From Marinobacter salicampi (lineage in GTDB: Bacteria; Pseudomonadota; Gammaproteobacteria; Pseudomonadales; Oleiphilaceae), in NCBI RefSeq assembly GCF_011074795.1, contig NZ_JAAMPF010000036.1:310001-374000 (forward strand): a stretch of 64,000 bases of DNA, in the 5' to 3' direction. A program made the position numbers and the translations under genes. Numbering within the stretch: position 1 is the first letter of the stretch; every line of letters begins with the position of its first letter. Below, in pieces: positions 50,397-60,284 of the stretch. Below the pieces are notes generated by a model. That model did not search any database. It was not told the origin of the DNA and was given only the letters and a program-made list of their open reading frames with translations.

Positions 50397-52843
50397 TCTG
50401 GCCGGCCGCCGATACGGCCGGTATCCAGCTCCACTGCCACCGGCGTCAACTCCGCCAGCGGCCGGGGCCGGGACAGCCGGAAGCCCTGGCCGTAGTGGAT
50501 GCCAAGACCACGAACCTTGCGCATGGCCTCGTCGTTCTCGATAAAAGTAGCGATGGTGAGCTTGCCGGCGGCCTCCGCAATCCGGTGCAGTGCTTCCACC
50601 ATCACCTGCTGCACCGGATCATCGTGAAGGTGCGACATCATGCCCTGGTCCAGCTTGATGATATCGACGGGCAGGCGCGCCGCCAGACTGTAGCTTTCCA
50701 CCGAAGCACCGGCGCCATCCAGCGCTATCCGGCAGCCGATTTTGTGCAGGGCATCGCACAGCACGGCGACTTCGTCCGGGTACTGGGTGGCGCTCGATTC
50801 CCGCACTTCAAAACAGAAGCACGAGGGTGCAAAGGGTGAGTCCTGCAACAGGGTTTCCACGAATTCCGGAAAACTGTCATCCATAACGCTGGCCAGCGAC
50901 AGGTTAAAGCCGCAATATTTCAGCCTTGGCTCCATCAGGCTGTGTTCTCCCAGCCAGGCAAGTGTCTTGCGAATGACCGCGCGGTCGACGTCCCGGGTCA
51001 GGTCGAAACGTTCGGCAATGGGCATGAAGTCGGCGGGGTGTAGAAGGGTTCCGTCGTCATCGGGCTGCAACCGCGCAAGGATCTCGATGTGATCGCCCCA
51101 GGTAACGCTGGCGACGGGCCGCAGGCTCTGGAATTGGAGACTGAGCCGGTCGTTGTCGAGGCATTCCTGCAGTACCTCCAGCCGCTCCCGTGCCACGCTT
51201 TCCTGCATCTCCTGGGCCACTGCATCGGCAGCATGGACCCGCCCGCGCCCGGCGATCTTGGCGGTATGGCACAAATCGCCAGCCTGGTAGAGCAGGCGTT
51301 CCGGGTCACCCGGCGTGGTCCCGGCCAGTCGCAACAATCCGGCGCTGGCGGAGGTCTGCAAGGTCTTGCCCTGCCATTCGAACGCAAATCCCGAGACAAA
51401 CTCGAGCAGGCCCTCTGCGACCTTCAGAGCCTCATGCCGATTGCAGTTCTCGATCAGCACCGCAAAGGTATCGCCGGAAAGCCGGGCCAGGGAATCGCGC
51501 TGACGAATTTTAACGGTGAGTTCGCCGGCCAGCGCCCGCAGATAGCGATCGCTTGCGCCGCTGCCGGCCTGTTCCCGGAACACAGCGAAATGATCCAGGT
51601 TAAGGTAGAGCAGAGCATGGTTGCCCGGCGTTGTCCGGGTATTGCGATGCAGCCTTTCCAGCCGGACCATGAATTCACGACGGTTCAGCAGCCCGGTCAC
51701 CGGGTCGTGACGGTTCATGTAGTAGCGGTTGCCGGAGTTTTTCACGCGACTGGTAATGTCCCGGGCAACATGGACGGCACCCGTCACTTCACCATAGTCA
51801 TTCAGCAGACGTTGGTAGTGAATCTCGTAAACCGGCAGTTCGCGCTCCTGTTGGGCGAGGGGCATCTCTACCACATAGCTGTCCCGCTCAAAGGCCCGCT
51901 GCCACAAGCGCGCAACAAGACGGCGCTCATTGGGGAAATCGGCCAGCAACTGATTGAGGTTGGCGCCCTCGGTAACGTTCAGATCAAAGGTCACCCTGGC
52001 CTGGCGACGGAAGGCTTCGTTGAAGCAGATCAGGTTGAGATCCCGGTCAACGGCTACCACCAGGTCTTCCGTCGCCGCCATCAGCCCTTGCATCAGGTGA
52101 ACAGCCTGGCGTCGGGATTGCTCAAGCTGCTGATTGGCGGTCTGGTCGATCAATACGCCCCCGAGCCCGACTACCTGCAGGCCGTTCCTGAGGGCCTTGC
52201 CGTGGAGCTCCACCTGGCGCAGGCGTTGACGGGAGGTGAGTAGTTCCAGCCGTATGCTGAACGGCTGGCCGGTGCGTGCACAACGCCGGAAAAGCGCTCT
52301 TAACCGGTTCTGGCCCCGCTGGCAGTAGAACAGTGCCTGTTCAGGGGTGATCTCGATGCCCGGTTTGAGCTCCAGCACCTGGTAGAGCCCTTCGGTCCAG
52401 GTCATGCGGTTGTCCTGGATGTCCAGCTCCCAGAAGCCGAGCTCTCCTGCATCTTCAGCCAGCCGGGTCAGGCGGGGGTCCAGAGCGGTTGAGTCCCTGA
52501 GGGCAATGAAGGCACTGGCTGCCTGATCCGCATCCCGGATTGCCAGTCGCAAGCTGAGATGGGCGGTAAAGAAAAAGCCCTCCCGGTGTTTCAGGGTCAG
52601 CAGCACGGCCTTGCCCTGCTCGAACTGGTGGCGGTGACTCGGGCTGAGGGGGTCATCCTGTCGATCAGCAATGATACAGGCGAGGGGGCGGCCAGACAGA
52701 TCTGCCGAGCTGTAGCCGAGAACCGCCTCGGCCTGACTGTCGGCATAGATAATGCGTCCACCATCGTCTACCCGAACCAGGGTTCGACGGGTATCAGCCT
52801 GGCCGGTGTCGGCCCGGTAACGGCGTATGAAGAATTCTCTCAA
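50393..52843 (-). CDS. PAS-GGDEF-EAL protein with degenerate catalytic sites
   Basis: An 816-residue cytoplasmic protein with PAS-type sensor domains in its first 365 residues, then GGDEF-like and EAL-like domains. GGDEF reads SGDTF (456-460). In the EAL part Glu587 of EIL is kept, but the DDFGTG motif reads DGAGAS (709-714), losing the second metal-binding Asp, and the EGVE motif is altered (TFIEND). KLDQGM keeps Lys and Asp. It probably binds rather than makes or breaks cyclic-di-GMP, like known degenerate receptors. It is divergent from cyaA. Confidence 0.9.
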   Translation of the reverse strand: MREFFIRRYRADTGQADTRRTLVRVDDGGRIIYADSQAEAVLGYSSADLSGRPLACIIADRQDDPLSPSHRHQFEQGKAVLLTLKHREGFFFTAHLSLRLAIRDADQAASAFIALRDSTALDPRLTRLAEDAGELGFWELDIQDNRMTWTEGLYQVLELKPGIEITPEQALFYCQRGQNRLRALFRRCARTGQPFSIRLELLTSRQRLRQVELHGKALRNGLQVVGLGGVLIDQTANQQLEQSRRQAVHLMQGLMAATEDLVVAVDRDLNLICFNEAFRRQARVTFDLNVTEGANLNQLLADFPNERRLVARLWQRAFERDSYVVEMPLAQQERELPVYEIHYQRLLNDYGEVTGAVHVARDITSRVKNSGNRYYMNRHDPVTGLLNRREFMVRLERLHRNTRTTPGNHALLYLNLDHFAVFREQAGSGASDRYLRALAGELTVKIRQRDSLARLSGDTFAVLIENCNRHEALKVAEGLLEFVSGFAFEWQGKTLQTSASAGLLRLAGTTPGDPERLLYQAGDLCHTAKIAGRGRVHAADAVAQEMQESVARERLEVLQECLDNDRLSLQFQSLRPVASVTWGDHIEILARLQPDDDGTLLHPADFMPIAERFDLTRDVDRAVIRKTLAWLGEHSLMEPRLKYCGFNLSLASVMDDSFPEFVETLLQDSPFAPSCFCFEVRESSATQYPDEVAVLCDALHKIGCRIALDGAGASVESYSLAARLPVDIIKLDQGMMSHLHDDPVQQVMVEALHRIAEAAGKLTIATFIENDEAMRKVRGLGIHYGQGFRLSRPRPLAELTPVAVELDTGRIGGRPD

Positions 52844-52954
52844 GGGAATCGAGCCTGCTATTATTTTTTTGCACGGTTTGCCACGTTGCCCTCATCATAC
52901 TGATAATTGTTTGTCAGGGAACCTCTCCTCAGGAACCTTCTCAGTGGAGCCATT

Positions 52955-55843
52955 GTGACAGTCCAGGCCCGTCCCGTTACTGCCCCGATCACCCTTGATT
53001 TTGACGAGGGTATTGACCGCAAGACCCTGCGTCGCTTGCGGGACCGGTTCTGGCAGGTCAACGAGGCCCGCTGGCAGCGGGCACGGTCAGCGCTGGCCTA
53101 CCGTCAACAGATGGTGCTGGAGATCCTGCCGCTGATGTTTCACGTTAACCATCCGGCTCTGCCGGGCTACCTCCACCATGACTGTCCGTTCGGCGTTGCG
53201 CACTATCAGCCGTCGGCGGACGCCCTCAGCGCTGCCCAGCGCCTGGCCCGTTCGTTCGCCATGAAAGTCATCGGCAAACGACGTCCGGACATCGAGGCCC
53301 TGTTCCTCATGGGTAGTCCGGGATCTCTCGGTCATTCGGTCGCCAGCGACCTGGACGTGTGGCTTTGCCACCGACCGGAGCTTGATGAGGCGGGGGTTGA
53401 GCGTCTGGAATGCAAAGCTGAAAAGATATCGGGTTGGGCCGCGGGCCTGGGGCTGGAACTTCATGTCTTTGTTTTTTCCGCGCAGGACTGGCGGGCAGGG
53501 CGACAGCGGGTGGAGGTTAACGGCGAGAACTGCGGCAGTGCCCAGCATTACCTTCTGCTCGATGAATTCTACCGTACCGGCATCCACCTGGGTGGCTGCT
53601 TCCCACTCTGGTGGCTGGTGCCGCCGGGTGATGAAGCCCAGTACGATGTCCGGGCAAAGCAGCTGATTGACCATCGGTTCATACGGAGCAGTGACTACAT
53701 AGATTTCGGTGCGGTGCCCGAGATTCCAGTTGAGGAGTTTCTCGGCGCCGGCGTCTGGCAGCTTTATAAGGGCATAGACGCGCCCTGGAAGTCTCTGCTC
53801 AAGTTGCTGCTCATTGAGTGTTACGCCCGGGATGACGACAGCGGCCCGTTGTCGCTGGCCTTCAAATCGGCCGTATTTGCCGGCCAGACCGATCCGGACC
53901 TGCTCGACCCCTACGTGCTGCTTTACCAGCGCCTGGAGCGCTGGCTGATCGCTGCCGGCACGCCGGAGCGACTGGATCTGGTCCGTCGCAGTCTCTACTT
54001 CAAGGCCGGACTGCCCCTGAGCCGTGCAGAGGTCACGGGGGAGCAATGGCGGGGGCAGTTGTTACACAGGTTGGTAGAAAACTGGGGCTGGGACAGTGCA
54101 AAGCTTCAGAAGCTGGACAATCGCCAGCGGTGGCGGGCAGAGGAGGTCATGGTCGTCCGGCGCGCGGTGGTGGCAGAATTTACCCACAGCTACCGGTTGT
54201 TGTCTCGCCTGGCCCGCAGTCATGGTTCAGCGGCGGCCATCAGCCCCGCCGACATGAGCCTGCTTGGCCGCAAGCTGTACGCGGCCTTTCAGCGTAAAGC
54301 CGGCAAAATCGAGCTGATTAATCCGAACATTGCGCCCAGTCTGGCTGAGGAGAATCTGTCGTTCTACCACCAGTCGACCCAGGGTTTAAGCGAACAGGGT
54401 GAGGGCTGGCTTCTGTTCCGGGACCTTGAAACCCCGTCGGACGCCTTCTGGCAGCCTGTGATCCGGCGGTCCGGCAACGTGACGGACATGCTGGTGTGGT
54501 GTTTCTGCAACGGCCTGCTGACCCGTTCAACCCGGCTGAACGTGCGTGCTGGCCCCAGCGTGCTGAGTATTGCCGAGCTGCGGGAAATGATGGATGTGCT
54601 CGGCCAAACCCTGCCGGCGCCTCTGGGCGCAGCGGGCCGGGAGGCACTCATGGCGCCAGCACGACCCCTAAAAACCCTGCTGTTCATCAACGTTGGCGTT
54701 GATCCACAGGCCCGACTCACCGAGCTGGGGCTGCACAAGCTCAGTGCCCGTCACGATTCCCTGGGTTTCAGCGGTGCCCGTGACAATCTGGTTCATACCA
54801 TCGATCAGGCAACTCTGAACAGCTGGCACGAGGTCAGCCTGCAGCACTATGCAGCGGGGGATACACTGATCCAGTGCCTGAAGAATTACCTGGCGGCCAT
54901 AGCGGCCTCGCCCGCCTGTGCGCCAGCTCTTGCGGTCTATAGTTTTGGCAGTCACGGCGGCGCCATCGCCCGACGCGTAAAGGAGCTTTTCCGTGATGTG
55001 GAGGAGCGTTTCTTCAGCGGTGCCGGAAGCCCTCGTCCGCTACGTTATGTCATTGAAATGGATCGCCGCATCTTTATTGTTCACTTTCAGGACCGGGAGC
55101 CCGGCTTTATCGCTTTGGATAGCCGCAGCGCTCTGGATGACTACCTGGCGACGCCCCAGACTTACTATGCGCCAATCGTCTTCGATCGATACGCACTGCT
55201 GGACGACGCCGTTCTCAGAGTGGTTTGCCATGCCAGTGAGGCGGGTTCGGTACAGGTCTTCTATCAGATCCAGGGCCAGCGCGTACGGCTGTGGGTCGTG
55301 GATGAGCTGGGGTCGGTGCTGAGCTGGCAGCAGGCGTATGCCGGTCGCCGGCATCTGCTGGCACCGTTGCTTCGGTTTTTTGAAAACCTTCTGGAGCGCC
55401 GCCAGTTGCGCCAGAGCGCGGGGGCCAGCACCAGCTCAGGCCAACCGTTCGCTGAGTTTGTCTGTTATGAAATGGTCACCAAAGCAGGGGAATGGCAGGC
55501 CCAGCGCCGTCTTGTCCGGGGCGAGGAGTCACCGCTGGGCGGTCTCGAAGTGCAGGCGGTGGGCGCCCGGCACGGCGGCAGTCAGCTAAGGTTTGATATC
55601 TACTGTGGTGACCAGGAATTTACGGCGATGGAGTACGGTGACCAGCTGATTGACGCCGTGGCACATTATATATGCTCCCGCCGACGCAGCGGTGAGCCCT
55701 ATCCCATCTACCTGACGGACCTGCATCTTCCCCATGATCTTGACCCCCGCGGATATCAGCAGGACCTTCAGACGACCCAGTACCTGTACTACCGCAACCA
55801 GTTGGAAAACGCGCTGAACACTGCGGTATCCCGGACTCCCTAG
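52955..55843 (+). CDS. cyaA: Class I adenylate cyclase
   Basis: A 962-residue class I adenylate cyclase as in enterobacteria and pseudomonads. The nucleotidyltransferase-type catalytic motif MGSPGSLGHSVASDLDVWLC is intact. The C-terminal half is the regulatory region. GTG 52955 is chosen because GGAG lies 5 bases upstream and relatives start near this point; the ATG at 52907 adds 16 unrelated residues. Makes cAMP for Crp/Vfr-type regulators. Confidence 0.94.
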   Translation: MTVQARPVTAPITLDFDEGIDRKTLRRLRDRFWQVNEARWQRARSALAYRQQMVLEILPLMFHVNHPALPGYLHHDCPFGVAHYQPSADALSAAQRLARSFAMKVIGKRRPDIEALFLMGSPGSLGHSVASDLDVWLCHRPELDEAGVERLECKAEKISGWAAGLGLELHVFVFSAQDWRAGRQRVEVNGENCGSAQHYLLLDEFYRTGIHLGGCFPLWWLVPPGDEAQYDVRAKQLIDHRFIRSSDYIDFGAVPEIPVEEFLGAGVWQLYKGIDAPWKSLLKLLLIECYARDDDSGPLSLAFKSAVFAGQTDPDLLDPYVLLYQRLERWLIAAGTPERLDLVRRSLYFKAGLPLSRAEVTGEQWRGQLLHRLVENWGWDSAKLQKLDNRQRWRAEEVMVVRRAVVAEFTHSYRLLSRLARSHGSAAAISPADMSLLGRKLYAAFQRKAGKIELINPNIAPSLAEENLSFYHQSTQGLSEQGEGWLLFRDLETPSDAFWQPVIRRSGNVTDMLVWCFCNGLLTRSTRLNVRAGPSVLSIAELREMMDVLGQTLPAPLGAAGREALMAPARPLKTLLFINVGVDPQARLTELGLHKLSARHDSLGFSGARDNLVHTIDQATLNSWHEVSLQHYAAGDTLIQCLKNYLAAIAASPACAPALAVYSFGSHGGAIARRVKELFRDVEERFFSGAGSPRPLRYVIEMDRRIFIVHFQDREPGFIALDSRSALDDYLATPQTYYAPIVFDRYALLDDAVLRVVCHASEAGSVQVFYQIQGQRVRLWVVDELGSVLSWQQAYAGRRHLLAPLLRFFENLLERRQLRQSAGASTSSGQPFAEFVCYEMVTKAGEWQAQRRLVRGEESPLGGLEVQAVGARHGGSQLRFDIYCGDQEFTAMEYGDQLIDAVAHYICSRRRSGEPYPIYLTDLHLPHDLDPRGYQQDLQTTQYLYYRNQLENALNTAVSRTP

Positions 55844-55893
55844 GGTAGCCGGAGTCAGGTATACTGCCGGCAAACGAATCGGGAAGGCCGTGT

Positions 55894-56148
55894 ATGCAAA
55901 AAACCGGACTCATGCTTGTGCTGGCGGGTGCCATGGTCGCGCTGCTGGGCTGCGGCCAGAAAGGGCCGCTTTATCTGGAGCCGCGGGCGTCCGGGCCTGA
56001 GCCACAGGCCAGCGAGGATGCGCCCACGGCCGGAGCACCCAAGGAGCTGGACCGTACCTTGCCTGAAACGCCAGAGCCACCGGCTGCCGGAGAGGCGACT
56101 GAGTCTTCTGTCGAGGCTGATGATGAGATCCCGGAACGGGTAGACTGA
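55894..56148 (+). CDS. lppL: Small lipoprotein (LptM/LppL-like)
   Basis: An 84-residue lipoprotein. The signal peptide ends with lipobox LLGC (Cys20) followed by GQKGPLYL, the conserved part of LptM/YifL, which helps the LPS translocon mature. The tail is acidic and Pro/Glu-rich and longer than usual. It precedes lysA, the classical order. Confidence 0.88.
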   Translation: MQKTGLMLVLAGAMVALLGCGQKGPLYLEPRASGPEPQASEDAPTAGAPKELDRTLPETPEPPAAGEATESSVEADDEIPERVD

Positions 56149-56183
56149 AAGCACGGCGGCACGCCACAGAAACAGGAAAACGG

Positions 56184-57449
56184 ATGGACTACTTTAACTA
56201 CCGCGACGGCCAGCTTTTCGCCGAAGATGTACCTGTGGCTGATATCGCCGCCCAGTTCGGCACGCCTGCCTATGTCTATTCCAGGGCAACCCTGGAACGT
56301 CACTACCGGGCCTATGACGAGGCTCTGTCAGGCCGGCCCCATCTGGTCTGCTATGCGGTCAAGGCCAACAGCAATCTCGCGGTTCTCAACGTATTGGCCC
56401 GCCTTGGGGCCGGCTTCGATATCGTGTCAGCCGGTGAACTCGAACGCGTTCTCAGGGCTGGCGGCGACCCGGCCCGGGTGGTGTTTTCGGGGGTTGGCAA
56501 GCAGCCCTGGGAAATGCGCAGGGCACTTGCGGTCGGCGTGCGGTGTTTCAACGTTGAGTCGGACACCGAGCTTGACCGACTCAACGAAGTGGCCGGCGAT
56601 ATGGGTGTCAGGGCCCGCATTTCATTGCGAGTCAATCCGGACGTCGATGCCGGTACCCACCCGTATATTTCAACCGGTCTCAAGGAAAACAAGTTCGGCA
56701 TCGATATCAACGAAGCGCCGGCAGTCTATGCTCGCGCTGCCGGCCTGCCAAATCTGGAGATTATCGGCGTGGATTGCCACATAGGCTCCCAACTGACTTC
56801 TGTCTCGCCTTTTCTGGATGCCCTGGAGCGGGTACTGGCGTTGATTGACCAGCTGGCATCTGAAGGCATTACCATTCGCCATCTTGATATGGGGGGTGGC
56901 CTGGGGGTGACTTACGATCAGGAAACCCCGCCCCAGCCCTCAGATTACGTAGCAAAGCTGGCAGAGCGCCTGGGCGACCGGGACATTGAGCTGATCCTGG
57001 AGCCGGGGCGCTCCATTGCAGCCAATGCTGGTATCCTTCTGACCCGGGTAGAGTTTCTCAAGTGTACCGAACACCGCAATTTTGCTGTCATTGATGCGGC
57101 CATGAACGACCTGATCCGACCTGCCCTCTACAGCGCTTGGCAAGCGATTATTCCAGCAATGCCCCGCCAGGATGTAGCGGCAAAAGCCTGGGACCTGGTT
57201 GGCCCGGTTTGCGAGACCGGCGACTTCCTGGGCAAGGACCGCAAGCTCAGCCTGGCCCCGGGGGACCTGCTGGCGGTGCGCTCTGCCGGTGCTTACGGAT
57301 TCGTTATGAGTTCAAACTACAATACCCGGAACCGGCCCTGTGAGCTGATGGTCGATGGCAGCCAGGTGCATGTGGTGCGTCAGCGCGAAACTCTAGAGGA
57401 CCAACTGCGGCTGGAATCCTGCCTGCCTGCTGAACCGGCTTCACCATGA
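56184..57449 (+). CDS. lysA: Diaminopimelate decarboxylase
   Basis: A 421-residue PLP enzyme making lysine from meso-diaminopimelate. The PLP Lys lies in CYAVKANSN; HIGSQL, GGGLGVTY and EPGRSIAAN bind the cofactor; GPVCETGDF and the C-terminal region are also intact. It overlaps dapF by 4 bp (ATGA). Confidence 0.96.
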   Translation: MDYFNYRDGQLFAEDVPVADIAAQFGTPAYVYSRATLERHYRAYDEALSGRPHLVCYAVKANSNLAVLNVLARLGAGFDIVSAGELERVLRAGGDPARVVFSGVGKQPWEMRRALAVGVRCFNVESDTELDRLNEVAGDMGVRARISLRVNPDVDAGTHPYISTGLKENKFGIDINEAPAVYARAAGLPNLEIIGVDCHIGSQLTSVSPFLDALERVLALIDQLASEGITIRHLDMGGGLGVTYDQETPPQPSDYVAKLAERLGDRDIELILEPGRSIAANAGILLTRVEFLKCTEHRNFAVIDAAMNDLIRPALYSAWQAIIPAMPRQDVAAKAWDLVGPVCETGDFLGKDRKLSLAPGDLLAVRSAGAYGFVMSSNYNTRNRPCELMVDGSQVHVVRQRETLEDQLRLESCLPAEPASP

Positions 57450-58372
57450 GTGATTCGCGCCGCTCCCAGGGACCCACGCTGACGTTCACCAAGATGCACG
57501 GCCTGGGCAACGATTTCATGGTGATCGATGCGATCAGCCAGCCTTTTCGCCTGCGTCCCGAGATGATCCGGCAGCTGGCGGACCGTCACTTTGGCGTCGG
57601 CTTTGACCAGCTTCTTGTGGTCGAGCCCCCGGGACGTCCGGATGTGGACTTCCGTTATCGCATCTTCAATGCCGACGGCAGTGAAGTCGAACAGTGCGGC
57701 AACGGCGCCCGCTGCTTCGCCCGTTTTGTGCGGGATCAGCGCCTGACCAACAAGAAAGTGATCCGGGTCCAGACTGCCGGTGGTGTGCTCGAGCTCAGGG
57801 TCGGCAAAGACGGTCAGGTTACCGTCAACATGGGTGTACCGGAACTCGACCCAGCTGCTATCCCGTTCATTGCTGATTCACGGAATATTACCTACTCGCT
57901 GGACGTAGCCGGCGTGCAGGTTGAGCTCAGCGCCATTTCCATGGGCAACCCCCACGGCGTTCTGCTGGTTGATGACGTAGACACCGCGCCGGTTGCCGAA
58001 CTGGGCCCCATCCTCGAACGTCATCCGCGGTTCCCTGCCCGTGCGAATATCGGCTTTCTTCAGGTGCTGGACCGGGAGCACGCCCGACTGAGGGTTTTTG
58101 AGCGTGGCTCTGGCGAAACCCTGGCCTGCGGTTCCGGCGCCTGTGCTGCTGTTGTGGCAGGTCAGCTAAGAGGCCTGTTGGAGCCCAAAGTGGTGATTGC
58201 ACTGTCCGGTGGTCATCTGGTGATCGAATGGCAGGGTGAGGGTACCCCTGTTATGATGGAAGGCCCGACAGCCCGGATATTTGAAGGTCAGCTTCGTCTT
58301 CCGCCGGACCCGTCACTCAGGCGCGCGCCGGGGCGAACCCAGCGCGCCGGAGCGAACCCGGAGCGAACCTAG
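57446..58372 (+). CDS. dapF: Diaminopimelate epimerase
   Basis: A 308-residue epimerase with both catalytic Cys residues (EQCGNGARC and LACGSGAC). The body matches the usual length of about 275; the last 25 or so residues form an Arg/Pro-rich tail (APGRTQRAGANPER) not found in most relatives. KMHGLGNDFMVID is the usual start. Confidence 0.95.
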   Translation: MSDSRRSQGPTLTFTKMHGLGNDFMVIDAISQPFRLRPEMIRQLADRHFGVGFDQLLVVEPPGRPDVDFRYRIFNADGSEVEQCGNGARCFARFVRDQRLTNKKVIRVQTAGGVLELRVGKDGQVTVNMGVPELDPAAIPFIADSRNITYSLDVAGVQVELSAISMGNPHGVLLVDDVDTAPVAELGPILERHPRFPARANIGFLQVLDREHARLRVFERGSGETLACGSGACAAVVAGQLRGLLEPKVVIALSGGHLVIEWQGEGTPVMMEGPTARIFEGQLRLPPDPSLRRAPGRTQRAGANPERT

Positions 58373-58443
58373 TTCCGCTGGCTCACGCTGAAGCCGGGTG
58401 ATGCGCATAATCAGGTTGCCGGTGGTGACCGAAGGAGAACGTC

Positions 58444-59190
58444 ATGAAAGATCAAGCGGCCCGAAAGAAGGCCGGGGAACTGACCCAGGAGCAGGTGGCG
58501 GATTATCTGCGTGCCAATCCTGATTTTTTCGTTGACCAGGACGAGCTTCTGCGGAGCCTTACCCTGCCTCACGATAGTGGTCGCGCCATTTCCCTGGTTG
58601 AGAGGCAGGTGCATCTGTACCGGGAACAACGCGACACCCTGCGCCATGAGTTGGTTGAACTTGTCTCCATTGCTCGCCATAACGACGGCCTGTTCCAGAA
58701 GAGCAAGCGTCTGCTGATGCAGGTCATTGAAGCTGGCAGCCTGAACGAAATGGCAGCGGCCGTGGATGACAGCATCCGCGGAGACTTTGGTCTGGATGCC
58801 GCCTCGGTAATTCTGTTCACTGACCGTCCCCTGCCTGCCAGTCCTGAAGGCGCCCTGCATGTGGTTTCTCCTGCAGAGGCGCGGCAGCGACTTGGCAGTC
58901 TGCTTGAGGGCGAGCGGGCCGTCTGTGGCCAGTTTCGGGAAAGCGAGCGGAGGTTCCTCTTCCCTGACCGGGACGAACCCGTGGCATCGGTGGCATTGGT
59001 GCCCCTGCGCCATAATGAGCTTATCGGCGTTTTTGCCGTGGGCAGCAATGAGCCTGGCTACTTCGACCAGAGCATGGGCGCTCTTTTCCTGACCTATATC
59101 AGCGACACCTTGAGCCGGCTTTTGCCCCCCATGCTTCACCGCCACTCGGCGCTTGAGCCTGTGCCAGACGTTTTGGCTGAGTCCCGCTAG
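58444..59190 (+). CDS. DUF484 family protein
   Basis: A 248-residue protein with the DUF484 layout: VADYLRANPDFFVDQDELL and LVERQVHLYREQRDTLRHEL helices at the N terminus and a GAF-like C-terminal domain. Function unknown, always close to xerC in this group. Starts 3 bp before... the GAGAAC-AAC stretch provides its ribosome site; the xerC GTG follows its stop directly. Confidence 0.87.
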   Translation: MKDQAARKKAGELTQEQVADYLRANPDFFVDQDELLRSLTLPHDSGRAISLVERQVHLYREQRDTLRHELVELVSIARHNDGLFQKSKRLLMQVIEAGSLNEMAAAVDDSIRGDFGLDAASVILFTDRPLPASPEGALHVVSPAEARQRLGSLLEGERAVCGQFRESERRFLFPDRDEPVASVALVPLRHNELIGVFAVGSNEPGYFDQSMGALFLTYISDTLSRLLPPMLHRHSALEPVPDVLAESR

Positions 59191-59192
59191 CA

Positions 59193-60176
59193 GTGACTGA
59201 TCCCGTGGTGATAAAAACCAGCGCGGGGCAGCCAACGGCGGCACTTCCTGCGGAGTTTGACTCCGCCCTTGAGAGATTCATTGAACACCTGGCCTCCGAG
59301 CGCCGTCAGGCCAGGGAAACCTGTCGCCACTATCAGCGGGACGTTGCCCGCCTCGGGCATTACCTGGCCCGCAACGGCCATAACGACTGGAGCCGCCTGA
59401 TCAGCAGTGATCTGCGGCGGTATGTTGCTGAATTGAGCCGGGCCGGTTTGGGGGGGCGAAGTATTGCCCGGCACCTGTCTGCCATCCGGCGTTTTTATGA
59501 TTATCTGGTGAGGGAGCGTCAGGTCCGGGATAATCCCGCCCTGGATGTGCGTGCGCCCAAGGCGAAAAGACGTCTCCCCGGTGTAGCGGACGTTGACCAG
59601 ATGCAGCATCTGCTCGATGCCAGCGCCGATGACCCCTTGGAAGTCCGTGACCGTGCCATGTTCGAACTGCTTTATTCGTCCGGTTTGCGGCTGTCCGAGT
59701 TGGTGGGGCTGAATCTGAGCTCGGTTGACCAGCAGGCGGGAGAGGTTCGGGTGTTGGGTAAAGGCAGCAAGGAGCGAGTGGTGCCGGTGGGGCGCAAGGC
59801 CCTGATGGCGCTGCAGGACTGGCTGGGTGTGCGTCAGAGCCTTGGCCCCCGGGACGAGTTTGCGTTGTTTCTCAGCCGCCGTGGCGACCGTCTCAGTCCC
59901 CGCAGTGTCCAGCTCAGGTTGAGCCGCTGGGGCGTGATCAAGGGAGCTGATCAGCGACTTTACCCGCACCTGCTAAGACACTCGTTTGCCAGCCACCTGC
60001 TGGAGTCCAGCGGCGACCTGAGAGCGGTGCAGGAATTGCTCGGGCATGCCGATATAGCCACCACCCAGATCTACACTCACCTGGACTTCCAGCACCTGGC
60101 AAAAGTATACGACCAGAGCCATCCCAGGGCGCGGCGTCGCTCACCCGGCAACACCAGCCGGATTGCGGATGAGTAA
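59193..60176 (+). CDS. xerC: Tyrosine recombinase XerC
   Basis: A 327-residue Xer recombinase with a full N-terminal SAM-like domain and the catalytic residues Arg (SGLRLSEL), Lys (GKGSKER), His/Arg (PHLLRHSFASHLL), His (LLGHADI) and Tyr (TTQIYTHL). It resolves chromosome dimers at dif with XerD. GTG start at 59193, 2 bp after the DUF484 stop. Its C-terminal tail is a little longer than in E. coli. Confidence 0.95.
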   Translation: MTDPVVIKTSAGQPTAALPAEFDSALERFIEHLASERRQARETCRHYQRDVARLGHYLARNGHNDWSRLISSDLRRYVAELSRAGLGGRSIARHLSAIRRFYDYLVRERQVRDNPALDVRAPKAKRRLPGVADVDQMQHLLDASADDPLEVRDRAMFELLYSSGLRLSELVGLNLSSVDQQAGEVRVLGKGSKERVVPVGRKALMALQDWLGVRQSLGPRDEFALFLSRRGDRLSPRSVQLRLSRWGVIKGADQRLYPHLLRHSFASHLLESSGDLRAVQELLGHADIATTQIYTHLDFQHLAKVYDQSHPRARRRSPGNTSRIADE

Positions 60177-60284
60177 CCAGCCGGCTTGGCCGGCAAAGGA
60201 CCTGATTAGCCGGGTCCACGCGATATGCAGCAACCGCGGCAGGCCTGCCTGGCGCTATCTTCAGCAGTAGTAGGAGAAGTCCGC

